64,000 nucleotides of DNA from Cryptomeria japonica (taxonomy: Eukaryota; Streptophyta; Pinopsida; Cupressales; Cupressaceae), in contig NC_081406.1 of assembly GCF_030272615.1 (NCBI RefSeq), positions 144,806,091 through 144,870,090 of the forward strand. The letters run 5' to 3'. This document shows positions 1 through 11,620 of the stretch, piece after piece (position 1 is the stretch's first letter; each line of letters opens with the position of its first letter). The notes beneath the pieces were generated by a model that was given only the letters and a program-made list of their open reading frames with translations, did not search any database and was not told where the DNA came from. Made by a program: the position numbers and the translations under genes.

Positions 1-2
1 AT

Positions 3-1473
3 CTGACAACCTACAACACAAAGTTCCTCGTCAACCAAAGAGCCTTAAAATTGATGAATGGTCTGTATATTGAAGTAGAAAATGAGACAAAAGAAAAGTG
101 GCATGAAATTTTTAGAATCAAGGATGCTGGTGAGCAAGCTACAGTTGAAATTGTTGATGTCACTGAGCAAGATCTTGATGTCACCGAGCAAGACTTTGCT
201 GACACCATACAAATTGATGAAGACATCTTGGACACCGAGGCACCTAAACAGGAAATGATAGAAGGCAATGCCTATGCAAAAATGGTATCTAGTGAGTTAG
301 TTTTGGAACAAGTTCAGCCTTATCCTCCGGTCACTCATTCTGCTGCAACCGAGGCCCCTCAGGATAATGAACAAGGTGCAGAGGTTCACAAGTCTACAGA
401 AGGAGAAGCCACTCCTCAGGCCACCGGGGAATAGACCTCTCAGGATCCTCCTAACACTGAAAAATGTTGCAACTAAGACCCCGAGCAGTGAACCACCTAA
501 GGACTCAACAAAGGCTAAAGAAACCGACAAAAGTGTTGCCTCCACTGAGCAACCTACTGAGGATCCACAAGCCTCCCAAGCTATTGTATTGGTTAAACCA
601 GCCAAACCTAAAGGAAAGAAGATGAAAAAGCATAGTTTCAAGGTTGATATATTGAAACCAATAGTGTTGCCCAATGTAGACATATCAAAATTAAAAGGGC
701 AGGCACTCATTGAATTCGGTGAACTATGCAAAGAAAAGGCCGAATAGGCAAAACAAATGGCCATACAAAAGAAAAAAAAAGTACTTCAAAAGGTAAAGAC
801 ACTATTATTAGATATGCTACCCACAACTACAATGTCAACAGATGCAGCCATCCATATTCAATTGGATGAACTCCTCAATCAGATAGAGACATCTGGAGTA
901 GATGCATCTGAATATTTGAGCAAGTTAAAGGACAAAGAGCTCATTGCAAAAATGATTGAAGAGGTACATAAAGCTATTACTATTGGCAAAGTTAAACTTG
1001 TCAAATTTATTGCTAAGTTGTCCCCTCAACTCAAGCACATTCTTTATTTATTTCAGAAACTCTGTACATTCTCTTTATTCATTAAAGATATCAAAAATAA
1101 AACAGAAGCAATTGAGAAAGAGATCACCGATCTCTCAAATAAGTTGACCACCAAGCCCAATTCTGTTTAGATTTTTTATACAAAGTTACAACAGCTCATG
1201 GATCAACAATTGGAACTCAGGAATGAAGAGCACAAAATAAGGATGGACATTATGACTTTTCAAACCTTATTCATTCCACACTTGTCCTTTGTTCAAGAAC
1301 AGATCAACCAAGCCACTTACCTATCTACTACACAAGAGGGAAGCACATTAGATGGCTTAATCTCTCTATTGGCTGACATTCAAGCACAAAATTCTTTAAT
1401 GGACAGTGTCAAGGATGCACTCTTTGTCGCCCTCACTGAAGCAAGGACAAAATATAAATCCATTTTTGACTAG
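3..1473 (+). pseudogene. Broken ORF2 (3' ORF) of LTR element A
   Basis: Hydrophilic, lysine- and glutamate-rich reading frame continuing from beyond the left edge. It is open to a stop at 432-434, then runs in another frame with stops at 745-747, 1168-1170 and 1471-1473, so one frameshift and two internal stops are visible. It has an acidic segment (VTEQDLDVTEQDF), a Pro/Thr-rich linker, then helical Lys/Leu-rich segments likely to form coiled coils (LLLDMLP around 815; KLKDKELIAKMIEEV around 925). The order matches ORF2 of element G, including its ILSNLLPETSTVH segment. No polymerase motif is present. It is followed directly by purine tracts and an LTR, so it is the last ORF of a retroelement. 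Function unknown; it occupies the position of the envelope-like ORF of some Sireviruses, but homology to that protein is not shown. Confidence 0.6.
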
Positions 1474-1499
1474 TTGCCTCCACCAAATGGTAACTAAAT

Positions 1500-1817
1500 T
1501 TTGATGTTTGTCAAAAAGGGGGAGTGAGTATCATATCAAAGTATGCAGGGGAATGTAGTGTACAGGGGGAGTATACCGAGCAGTGAACAAAGCAGTAAGC
1601 AGAGAACAAGAGCAGCACATAGAACACTGATCACCGAGCATGCAAAATCAGAGTTATGAACAGTATATTGATAAGGGGAGTATATTTGAATATACTATTT
1701 CATTGACAAATGTATATATTGTCAGTTTAGTCAAATTTAGCAAGTATATAGATTTTTGAGTTATAACTTTGAAAGTAGTTTTTGTCAAACATCTCAACTA
1801 ATGTCAAAAGGGGAGAT
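1500..1817 (+). other. 3' untranslated region of element A with repeated polypurine tracts
   Basis: Holds four purine runs: AAAAAGGGGGAG near 1515, CAGGGGGAG near 1563, AAGGGGAG near 1675 and AAAAGGGGAGATTG ending at 1817. The last one abuts the LTR start and is the likely plus-strand primer. Extra upstream copies are a known Sirevirus habit. The word ACCGAG recurs here and in the adjoining LTR. Confidence 0.65.
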
Positions 1818-3018
1818 TGTTACTACTTACTAAGATTGCCATTAGTCTTATGTTCAAAGTTATTCTATAAATTCTAGTCAGTTACTTCTATCGAATCATT
1901 CAGTCAATAAGCATAGTGCATTCGGTTAAAGAAGCAAGTAGTCTCTGAGCGTAGTATACACCGAACACTCTACCAAGTAACACTCTATGTCTACGAAGCA
2001 ACAAGAATGATATACCGAGTGATCACACACCAAGTGAAACGTGTTACCAGATTCACTGAACCTAGACATATATGGGAAATGTGTTACAAAGATCGAGGAA
2101 CAAGTAACCATTATCACATTGGAAATTGCACTTAAAGATTGTGTATGATTTTGAGGTCATCTAACAAATGAAATATTTTGCATGGTTATTCATTCGATAA
2201 ATCATGTTTGTAAGATCGAAGCAATGAATCAGATCACTGACATAAGAGATCTATTTATAAAGCATGGATTGAGATTAGATATATACATGTAGAGACAGAG
2301 TGAGAGACACAGAGGTGTATAAAGTAAGACATGTGTGATACATAAGAAAGAACGAAGTGTTATGACTGTTACAGAGGCACAAAGGTCACCGAGAAGGATT
2401 TCAGAGAACAGTCAAAGAACAGAGTAAACAGAAGGGTTTACCGAGTTACTTTATGGGTTACTGAGGTATGCTATAAGCAAGGTAATCTTATTTTGAGCAC
2501 ATATAATCTTCTATAACATTCTAGATGTAAAGTTGCAGATATTTGTAATGATTTATTGTAATATTTTGAAGTTGTAAGAGAAATGTTTAATAGGGTAAAA
2601 GACTCTAACTAAGTCTATAAATTGTAAAGCCTCTAACCAAGCACAACATTTAGAATAAGTGTTGTAAAATCCTTTAGCAAGGTAGATCTAATAGATCTTG
2701 ATACTCCTAATAGGGTAAGCTATCAAAAATAGCTAAACATGTAGCTCTAACTGAGCAACCTTTATTATTGCAGCAGTGAAGTTGTGGGTGTCATCCCCAC
2801 CATAGTTTTTCTCTCTAACCAAGAGTTTCTGCGGAACCAAAATATATGTGTTATGGAGTGAATCATGTATGATTGTTATTTATTTGTTTTAGCATTATAT
2901 TATGTTACTGCACTATTCAGTTTATGCTTAACAGTAAAGTTATTGTTGAAGAAAAGTTTTGAAGTACTAATTCACCCCTCCCCTCTCAGTACATTAGCTT
3001 TCCATATTGGGCCTAACA
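1818..3018 (+). repeat. 3' LTR of element A
   Basis: Begins TGTTAC after a polypurine tract and ends CCTAACA (TG...CA, short inverted ends). Near the 3' end it has the conserved GTGG...CCCACC hairpin region (2786-2850) and a C-rich CCCCTCCCCTCTCAGT tract (about 2977-2992). A run of short CTAAC-type repeats lies at about 2585-2755. It is inserted in the reverse transcriptase of T1: the gypsy frame resumes at once with TFMEDYVDD. The matching 5' LTR and target duplication are left of the window. Confidence 0.85.
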
Positions 3019-3345
3019 CATTTATGGAAGATTATGTCGATGACATACTTGCAAAATCTCATACAAGACAAGAACATTTGAACATCTTAAGCAAGATTTT
3101 TGATAGGCTGGAAAGATATCAATTGAGATTAAATCCAAAGAAATGTGCGTTTGGGGTAACTAGTGGAAAACTCTTTGGGTACATTAGATCAGCTCATGGA
3201 ATTGAAGTAGATCTTGAAAAGGTCAAAGCCATCATGGAGATGGAGTCACCTAAGAACATAAGTCAATTGCGATCTTTACAAGGAAGATTGCAATCAATCA
3301 GGAGATTTGTCTCTCAATAGTAGATCGATTTATTCCATTCACCCA
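3019..3345 (+). pseudogene. T1 reverse transcriptase, C-terminal half
   Basis: The frame opens inside the catalytic box YVDD (MEDYVDDILAKS), continues with LNPKKCAFGV and the thumb segment KNISQLRSLQGRLQSIRRF, and meets a stop at 3318-3320. This is a Ty3/gypsy RT; fingers and palm upstream are cut off by insertion of element A. Its role was copying element RNA into cDNA in virus-like particles. The catalytic aspartates are present, but the protein is truncated and stopped. Confidence 0.85.
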
Positions 3346-3890
3346 TCTTCTACATAAAATTATTCCATTCAAATGGTATCTAAAATGTGAAGAAGCCTTT
3401 TTGCAAATAAAAGAATATCTTATGAGTCCTCCAGTACTGGTATCACCAACCAAAGGGAAACCATTGTTGCTCTATATCTCAGTAACAAATGTATCATTAG
3501 GAGCTCTCCTAGCTCAACATGATGAAGAATGAAAATAAAGAGTAGTATATTATATCAATAGAATTCTTGTTGTTTATGAATTACATTATTCCTCAATAGA
3601 AAAGACATGTCTAGCAGTTGTATTTGCAACTCAGAAGCTGCGACATTATATGTTGATTCATTATGTAAAACTAATAGCAAAGATAGATCCCCTTAAATAT
3701 TTGTTGAGCAAGTCAACCTTGATAGGAAGACTAGCCAAATGGGTTATGATACTAAGTGAATTTGATATAGAGTGTGTTGACCAAAAAGATATCAAGGGAC
3801 AAGTCATCACTGATCAATTGGTTGATGCACCTTTACAAAATGACATGCCTTTGCACATTGAATTTCTTGATGTAGATATCTTGACAGTAA
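3346..3890 (+). pseudogene. T1 first RNase H and connection region
   Basis: Follows the RT thumb. Visible are CEEAFLQIKEYL, the RNase H opening PLLLYISVTNVSLGALLAQ, then VVYYINRILVVYE and IEKTCLAVVFATQKLRHYML, the usual RT-linked RNase H of gypsy elements. Two stops lie near 3530-3540 and one or more frame changes are needed. The first catalytic Asp is replaced (LYISV where LYLAVSD-like wording is usual), so it is probably inactive. The connection (IDPLKYLLSK, LAKWVMILSEFDIE) is well preserved. Confidence 0.75.
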
Positions 3891-3891
3891 G

Positions 3892-4290
3892 TACAAAATT
3901 TTGGGAATTGTACTTTGATGGTTTTTATACACAATATGGATCAGACACAGGAATATGTTTCATCACACCGCAAGGACACACAATTCCGAAATCATATAGA
4001 CCGCAGTTTCCATGCACCAATAATATTGCAAGGTATGAAGCATTGGCTATTGGGCTTAAAATGACCATTGAATGGAACATCAAAGAACTACATGTCTATG
4101 GTGATTCACAACATATCATCAACCAAATAAATGATGAATATCAAACTAAGGATAATAAGCTCATGCCGTACACATAGCTGGTAGAGGAGTTTAAAAAACA
4201 CTTTAAAGATATATCATTCACCCAGATTCCAAGAAATGAGAATAAAGCAACAAATGCAATGGCTACAATAACATCTCTCTTGCAAAATAA
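3892..4290 (+). pseudogene. T1 second (archaeal-like) RNase H
   Basis: Starts at WELYFDGFYTQYGSDTGICF, continues ARYEALAIGLKMTIEWNI, ELHVYGDSQHIINQI and ends NENKATNAMATI. The acidic residues D (LYFDG), E (RYEAL) and D (YGDSQ) expected for the active site are visible. A second RNase H between the RT-linked one and integrase is the hallmark of Tat elements. One stop at 4175-4177 interrupts the frame, which otherwise runs on into integrase. Confidence 0.85.
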
Positions 4291-5652
4291 GGAGAGTCAA
4301 CATCATTATGAATTTCTTGTGGAAGATATCTTAACCCCTATCATTCAATCCCAACATACCTATCAAATTTTCCATATATCAGGAATTAGTCAGTCCCCAA
4401 ACTGTCAAACTTATCAGTATTTAAAAGAAAATATCCTTCCTCTTGACTTATCCCACAATCAGAGAAGGAATTTTATCCACCAGTACTCTTGCTATACTAT
4501 TATTAATGATATCCTATATAGTCATGGTCTAGATGGTACTTTGTTGAGATGTCTTGAACAAGAAGAATCTGAGAAAGTTCTTAACGACGTTCATCTAGGT
4601 ATTTGTGCCACACACTCAACTGGTTTAACATTGGCTAAGAAAATTCTTCGTATGGGTTACTATTGGCCTACAATGGAGAGATATTCATTCACATATGCTA
4701 GAAAATGCAAACAATGTCAGATCCATGGGAATCTCATTCATGCACAGACACAAGAGTTATATCCTGTGATAGGATCATGGCCATTTTCTCAATGGGGCCT
4801 TGATTTGGTAGGAAAGATAAATCCCTCATCTTCTAATGGACATAAGTTTATTCTGATTGCTATTGAATATTTTACTAAATGGATTGAAGCAATGCCTTTA
4901 ACAATAGTGATAGGAAAACAAATATCATCATTTATTTTGAATTATATAATCTGTCGCTATGGAGTTCCTATGACCATTATCACTGATAATGGAAGACCAT
5001 TCAAAAATCAAGATGTGAAGGAGCTATGTGAACAATTTCATATCCAACATAGGTTTTCTACTCCATATTATCCACAGGGAAATGGTCAAGCTGAGGCATC
5101 AAACAAAACTATCTTGAAAATATTGAAGAAAATAGTCAATGAAGCTAGAAAAGACTGGCACATTCAGCTAAATTCTGCTCTTGGGACATATCGAACTAGA
5201 ATCCACACTCCAACAGGCACAACTCCATATTTTTTTTCTATGGATCAGAAGCCATATTACCTATAGAAGTAGAGATACCTTCTCTACGAGTATCCTTGCA
5301 AGGTCTTATACCAGAAGAAGAACAAGAAGTCTCTTGACTCCAGGAACTTGAACTGATTCAGGAATGTCACCAAAATGCAATAGATCATTTAAAAGTATAT
5401 CAACAAAGAATGGCAAGAAGTTATAACCACAGGGTCAAGCCACACATTGTTTAGATTGGAGATATAGTTCTAAGGGAGAATCCAAGAAATCAGCAAGACC
5501 GAGACAAGAAGGGAAAATTTGAACCAAATTGGCTAGGACCTTTTGTCATAGTAGCAGCATATGGATCAAGAGCATACAAGTTATCTACCCTTGAAGGTGA
5601 TTGGTTTGATGAACCTATCCATTCTATCCATCTCAAGAAATTCTATGCTTGA
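4291..5652 (+). pseudogene. T1 integrase
   Basis: Zinc-binding HHCC domain (HLGICATH ... CKQC, about 4590-4720), then the catalytic core with D in WGLDLVG, D in IITDNGRPF and E in NGQAEASNKT, i.e. a full D,D,E set. The frame is open to 5266, where it breaks at a run of eight T (5229-5236), a likely slippage frameshift. The C-terminal part continues in another frame (PIEVEIPSLRVSLQ, WLGPFVIVAAYGSRAYKL) to the end at HLKKFYA. Two more stops lie in the tail. It would have inserted the cDNA into host chromatin. Confidence 0.88.
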
Positions 5653-6578
5653 GATATAAAGTCCTGAAAAAAAGATCAATAAAAAGCATATAAAGTCTTG
5701 AAGAAATTAGCAAAAACATCCGAAAAGCAGAAAATCCCTAAAAAGAGAGAAAAGTGCAATAAATTTAGATGGTGAAAACTTGATAATAGGTGCTATCTAC
5801 AAAGTAAGTTCCTCCATCTATGAGATTGCTTTGCGTACCTGTGCACTCCATCATATCCAATCTATCGCTTCCTAGCTTATCCAATCCATCTTTCGTATCC
5901 ATTGCTTTGAACCATTTTGCAGGAAATATGCAACTTACCAACAATTATCAATCTTTGACATACTTGTCGTAGTCTCTGTCCTAAATCTTATCAAAAGCAA
6001 TCAATCTGTATTTGTATCCCTCTATGGTTTGGATCTTGATCAATTCATACATCCATAATAAATTTTTGTTTCTGCTGGGGGCAAAATCCTAATTCCTTTT
6101 GCTAAGGTGATCTTTTGAATCTTTGAAAATCCCAAAACATTCAAAAAACTTAGAAAAACCAAAAACACCTAGGGCTTTTGAAACAGACGAGCAACAAAGC
6201 AACAAAAATCAAGACATTTCATCAAATAACTGAATCATGACACTCAGAAACCGAAGAATCAACCAACAAGTAATAAAGGATTATCAAAGACCATTCATCA
6301 AGATGATTATATCAGTTAATGACCATAAGAACATGTGAATGGCATATAAGATTCAATATTTATATCTCGATTTTATTGCTAATCATGTACTCTGTGCGAC
6401 TCAAGGATGTCCATGACTAGAGAAGCTATGATGGGGCATGATTAATTTTCTTTGATTGTTGTTTGTGGTTTATCTCTTACTATGGTATGTACTTGTCTCA
6501 GGATATGATCGACAAAATATCAAGGAGGACGTTCCGAGTCATGCATGAAGGGGATAATCCTTGTTTGTTCTGCAAGCA

Positions 6579-6722
6579 ATACTCGGGTCAACCTGATCCA
6601 TTATATCAAGTTGCTTGTATTAACTTGCTATATCAAAATCCATGTAATAAATACTCAGGTCATCTTGGATCATTATGTCAAGTTGCTTGTATTTTCTTAC
6701 AACATTTTAAAGCTCAATGATG
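6579..6722 (+). repeat. Two diverged 72-bp tandem units
   Basis: ATACTCGGGTCA... (6579) recurs as ATACTCAGGTCA... (6651), both followed by a shared CAAGTTGCTTGTATT segment. Part of the T1 spacer; no coding sense. Confidence 0.6.
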
Positions 6723-7512
6723 AAATCAAGCACTGTTACAAGATAGCATATGAACAATGGCAGTATAATTTTTAGTTAGATCATTTTAGATTAGCCCATT
6801 ATTCATCTGCATTATAAGCATTCATTTTCAGTTGCATTATAAGCATATCATTTCATTAACGGATCAACGGTCATAAAGCATGATTGAGTATACTTGGACA
6901 AACAAAAACAATTTGCATTTGATCATTGTAGGTGCATTCATCTTTAGAATCATTTCAAAATATTTAGTTTCATTTCATCAATTGCATTAGTTTGCATTCA
7001 ATTAAGTGTATTTCATTAGTCATGTAGAAATAAATCATTCATTTCCATATAGATCATTGCATCATTTAAGTTAGTAATCATTTTCATTTGCATCCAAGGT
7101 CATCAAAATCAAAAATAAAAAATAAAAAAACATTTATCATTGCATCATGTAAAGCATCATCATAATAAAGAAAAAAAGATCATAACATCATCCATTTAAT
7201 CACTGCATCCATATAATCAATGCATATAGAACATCATCATATAGAATAGCATGCATAATCAAAGATCATCATCTAGAGTCCATGTCTGCATATAGATCAT
7301 CATAAAGCAATAAAAAGTCCAAGTATACAATGATATCGGATAAAAAATGCAATTGCCTCATCAATACAAATCAAGTCAAGAATCATGACTACCTCTTGAG
7401 CCTATGGGTCTAACACCTGGATCACCTGCGGAACTTGCACCATTATCATCATCCAATGGAATCATTCTTCACTTTAATATCTTCATCATTCATTCAACTA
7501 TCATCTATCAAG

Positions 7513-7652
7513 TCTTATACAGGATGTATCTTTCCTGAAACCAGACATTTTGATCATCTATCATATCTTATACAGGATGTATCTTTCCTGAAACCAAACA
7601 TTCTAATCATCTTTTGTCTTATAGGAGATGTGTCCTTCCTGAAACCAGACTT
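7513..7652 (+). repeat. Tandem repeat of about 52 bp, 2.7 units
   Basis: Units begin TCTTATACAGGATGT at 7513 and 7566, with a degraded third at 7617. Each carries TTTCCTGAAACCA or its variant. It lies a few hundred bases before the T1 LTR. Confidence 0.75.
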
Positions 7653-7930
7653 GATCTCAATCCAATCAATCTTATCAATCTAATTCATCTGCTCAATCTG
7701 CAATCTATTCACTCATATATATTTCATATAACATTATTCTTATATCGAGAGATCATCCATGCCTTAATGCACAAACGATCTCTTGAGGGGGCATCATCAT
7801 CGAATCAATATCCAAAAATCAGTATCTGGGGCACACAATCAAGATTTTTATCTCCATCAGGCGCACTATCGAGACTTGATTTAATCTTTGAAACAATGTT
7901 GTCTTGACATCATTTCAAAGAGGGGCAAAA

Positions 7931-9071
7931 TGTATACACATAAAAATGCCTATGAGCAATTAAATAAATATTATTTATTTATTTAATAATTATTCTTCTA
8001 TTAAATAGTTAATTTGAAAAGATTAATTTATTTAATTCATTTCGTGTCTTTCTATTAATTAATGTAATTGAAATATTTTATTAATTAATTCATCTATCCT
8101 ATTCCTCTAATTAATTAAATATCTAATATTTAATTATCTCCTTCAAACAATTAAATATCTAATATTTAATGGTTATTCTCCTATCCTATAGTCTCAAATA
8201 TTAAATAATTTCTTAAATTATTTAATCCCCCTTTTCCAATTCACCTTCATCTCCACTTCATCTTCCCTTTGCCAACTCATCCATCATGTGGCTAGGGAAA
8301 TTAATATTTCTTAAATATTAATTCATCATTTATCTTCAACCACCAAATTCAATGAATATTGTGTATGTAACATATTTCATAACCTCCTTCTATATTCTCT
8401 CCAACATCCCTACATCTTAGGAAGGACTTGAGTCCACTTGTCCTCTCATTCCTAAATCTTCTCCAACCATCCCTAGATTCCCTCAGTCAGCAACCTAGTC
8501 AAGGTGAGATGAGTGACACCTGTCTTCTCCTTCCCCCTTTCTCTCAACCTTCACCTTTGCTCACAGCCATCCATATCTGCAGATCTAATCATGACCATTG
8601 ATCTAAGCCACATCATCTCATCCTCTCAAGGTCTATAAAATCAAGAGCTTTAGTTGAGAGAGAGTTAGACATCAAGTGAATTTGCAAGCTAATCATTTGT
8701 AAAACTTATGCATCCGCAAGTTTTAATCTTAAAGAAAAATAACATAATCAAATAGCAATTAGCATTTTAGTATAATCACATAGTATTGCATATCATAGCA
8801 TTTGTTAACTATCAGTTATTAGTCCATTCTTCATATGCCATCTTGGAAGCTATCAATGCATTGTCTGAGAGCACACCATCTGCAACTAGGAACAGTGGAG
8901 TTATGACACAATAAGATATAAACCATGAAGGTAATATTAGTATTTTTATTTCATATGTATTTCATGTAGTTTCATTGGTTGAGTTTGGATTTCTTGTAGC
9001 ATTTCCATTGATATTTTGTGAAACTAACTTGTTGTAGGTAGCATTCTAAGGATGAAATTCAAGTTGACACA
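7931..9071 (+). repeat. LTR of T1
   Basis: Begins TGTATACAC right after the polypurine tract AGAGGGGCAAAA. The right end is set by the primer binding site at 9075 (end CACA within about 2 bp). The upstream third is very AT-rich with TTAATTAAT words; a TATA box lies near 8634. The presence of a primer site on its right side is unexpected for a 3' LTR. Confidence 0.75.
8634..8640 (+). promoter_or_regulatory. Candidate TATA box of the T1 LTR
   Basis: TATAAAA about 700 bp into the LTR, after a pyrimidine-rich stretch and before a GAGAGAGAG run. The position fits a U3/R promoter. No transcript evidence is available. Confidence 0.4.
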
Positions 9072-9074
9072 TTC

Positions 9075-9092
9075 TGGTGCCCACCATGGGGC
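9075..9092 (+). other. Primer binding site next to the T1 LTR
   Basis: TGGTGCCCACCATGGGGC is close to the TGGCGCCCACCGTGGGG-type primer site known from many plant gypsy elements; the differences look like C-to-T and G-to-A decay. A primer site belongs after a 5' LTR, so a second, decayed internal region appears to start here. Confidence 0.6.
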
Positions 9093-9197
9093 TCATGGAC
9101 CTCACATATACCTTTAAAAATCTCACAAAAGTAAAATTAATGCAATTGTAATGCAGATTCAAGCATGTGTGAATTCTGACAGTGCTTTTGTTCAATA

Positions 9198-9340
9198 GGT
9201 TAGCACATTTGCATCTTAGGTTAACGCATTTGCATCTTAGGTTAACGCATATGCCATGCAGGTTAGCACTTTTGTCTAAAAATCTGCACATTTGCATTAC
9301 AGGTTAACACTTTTGTTCTCTACGTTAGTGCATTTATTGA
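9198..9340 (+). repeat. 21-bp repeat in a leader-like region
   Basis: About six imperfect units of the type GGTTAACGCATTTGCATCTTA, starting near 9198, 9219 and 9240 with more diverged copies to 9340. Just downstream of the primer site. No ORF is open on the + strand. Confidence 0.65.
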
Positions 9341-9382
9341 AGAAATCACGCTTTTGAGTCCACAAAGTTATTGGTAGATTGA

Positions 9383-10567
9383 TGTTGTATCTTCTAATGA
9401 ATTAGGACGATGATATGAGATGTTTCCAAAAGTTCAATGTTTTTTTGTTTGGTCCAAAAGTGATGTTATCTCTTTGACTATTTTGGTAAACAATATCATG
9501 GTTTGATATATGTGTTTACATTGGAAATATTTTATATGGTCATATTTACTATTGCAAAATGGTTTTGGCAGTTTGGTTTTAGTCTTCCAATTGTTTGGAT
9601 GGTTGATTCATAAGAGACATTGTTGTCTATCATCTTTGGTGTTGTATGCAGAGGAATACACTTCTTTCCTCATCTTGATATTATTTTGAGGATTTAGATA
9701 AATTTTTATTATTCCTAAGGTGTCATGCTTCTTTTGTGGAGGATAACTTATTCTATTTTTGGGTTTGGATTAATATACTTTGGGATAAGCAGATTGGTTT
9801 GTACCGGCTTATGTGTTTTGATTTGAGTGGTTGCATGCAAATCATTTTGATGATATTTGGAAGGTGTGCTGACGTAGTGTGAACCCTCACATGTCTTCTC
9901 TACCTTATGCATGAAATTATTTTGGGTCAATACTATGTACATGTTGCATTTTCTTTTGGCTAATCTAGTAGAGATTATTGTTGATTCAAATGGTATATAA
10001 TAAATAATTTAGATGGGCTGTGTAAATAGAGACATAATAGTGTGCAAAAAAGTATATGTGACAATGAGTTGATCTATGGTGTTAGTTTGAGAAAAGAAGA
10101 GGTCTAGAAGTGTTGTTGTGACATGAGATTTAATTTGTAAATTATTATCAACATATTGTCAGATTCTAGTTTCCCTTATAGTTCAATCTTTTACTTATAT
10201 TGTTTCTAGATAGATATTAATTATCTTTCCTTGGAGAAGTGATATTTGGTTGTGAAAGTGTTTTATTTGCATCTTTCTCTTAGGCAATGCGTCTTGATCT
10301 GCAAGTCTGAAGTAGTGAGCTCCATGGCTGATGGTCTTAAATATTGTAAACAACTAATATATATTGTGAGTTTGATTCCCACCATGGTTTTTCCATATGG
10401 GGTTTTCACATAAAAATCTTGGTGTTCTTGTGTGGATTCATTTTTTGTTTTGGTTGTTTACTTTCATGCATATTGGTTTGAATGTATGTCATGGTTTTAT
10501 CAGTTTAATTTGATCAAGTTTTATATGTTGATTCATCCCCCCTCTCAGCATCTAGTAGTGTTCAACA
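9383..10567 (+). repeat. S1: isolated copia-type LTR, + orientation
   Basis: Starts TGTTGTATC and ends CCCCCCTCTCAGCATCTAG...TTCAACA. Contains the shared hairpin region (10374-10430: CCCACCATGGTTTTTCC...GGGGTTTTCAC). No internal region is attached. ATTGA lies directly left of the start and again two bases beyond the right end (10570-10574), a possible target duplication with a damaged terminus. Confidence 0.7.
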
Positions 10568-10574
10568 ATATTGA

Positions 10575-11615
10575 GTGAAAGTCCCTTGTGGATTAATCTA
10601 CCTTTTTTGTTCCCCTTATTCTCATTACTAATAGTCTCTAAGAATTTCCATAGGCTCCTATAGTGCCACTTCAACCAACATAAGCACTAAAGACCTTTTA
10701 GCAGTGACTTCATACAGGTCACCATTCTTAAAAATCTATTATAATCCCTCATCTTTGGTGTATAGAAGGTTGAAGTTATGTTTTTCCTGAAAGAAAGGCA
10801 ATGTGTTACCTTTACATGCCATGTTTTGACTTTGGAGGACCCTATACAAAGGCATTTATTTATTTGTAGTTTGTTGTTGCTATTGTGGTATCTAGCTTTC
10901 AAGCCACCTTCAAGTAGTTCCTACATTCCTTTATCCACCACATGAGGGTACTTTATTATAGCACGCAAAAGGTTTCATTTTTTTTAAGGCACATGAAGAG
11001 GTCAAATCACTTGAACTAGCAAATTAAGACTACAACAATGTGTATGGATGATTAAGAGAAAGCATATTGTTTTGCACATTGAATCTAGTCATTGGCACTT
11101 TGTTCAAGTCTCCCTTCAAAGATTCCCACTCAACAAAAAAATATGTGCTATTTCTACTAGCAACTCAAAACAAGACTTGGTCAACCAACAATTGGCTATA
11201 TTCCTCCAAAGGCTCCAATCAACAACCAATAGAGAGTCCACATTAACAAGTGTTGAAATTCACTTGTAGATCTCTTCCAACAAGCAAGAATCATCACATG
11301 GTATTTTGGAATTAAACCATTGTTACTTATCAAATTGGTTCTTTGAAAATGTCAAATTTTAAAATTAGTGTTTTTTAGTCAATTAAAAATCTTGTAAAGG
11401 AGGGGGGTAGATTTTTTTTTCATAAGTTGCATGTAGAGAGTTTAAAAAAAAAAGTTAAAGTAGTCATTGGAAAGCTTATTCAGTCTCTATTCCAACTACT
11501 GGTCACATGCATAAGTTAGATCTCTCCATATAGTATTTTTTAATCATTTAGTGTAAATGTAGTTAAAAATGGGCCATTTAATAGGAAATTGATTGTCAAA
11601 TAACTTTTAAATGGT
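10575..11615. other. Unassigned AT-rich sequence
   Basis: No ORF with recognisable homology on either strand, no terminal repeats. It may be the decayed internal region that starts at the 9075 primer site, or older unrelated sequence. Confidence 0.4.
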
Positions 11616-11620
11616 AGCTC

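Larger units (their letters stand above)
5653..7930 (+). other. T1 spacer between pol and 3' LTR
   Basis: No convincing ORF. Long AT-rich spacers with short tandem repeats are usual for Tat elements, and two such repeats are listed separately. About 6780-7350 is low-complexity sequence rich in CATCAT/TTCATT words. A purine run GCTGGGGGCAAAA near 6077 resembles the terminal tract AGAGGGGCAAAA that ends at 7930 and primes plus-strand synthesis at the LTR edge. Confidence 0.6.
3019..9071 (+). mobile_element. T1: Tat-lineage Ty3/gypsy element, 3' part with LTR
   Basis: Order is RT, RNase H, a second archaeal-like RNase H, integrase, long spacer, polypurine tract, LTR. The second RNase H and the integrase wording (WPFSQWGLDLVG, TIITDNGRPF) are typical of the Tat/Ogre lineage. 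The 5' part lies beyond the insertion of element A. All ORFs are interrupted, so the copy is dead. Confidence 0.85.

Noticed and set aside
51-1473. Possible host gene encoding an acidic or coiled-coil protein at the left edge
   Set aside because: Broken by stops and a frameshift, directly followed by polypurine tracts and an LTR, and collinear with ORF2 of G and C2; it belongs to a retroelement.
9198-9340. CRISPR-like array (21-bp repeats)
   Set aside because: Units are contiguous, imperfect and without unique spacers, in a plant retroelement leader.
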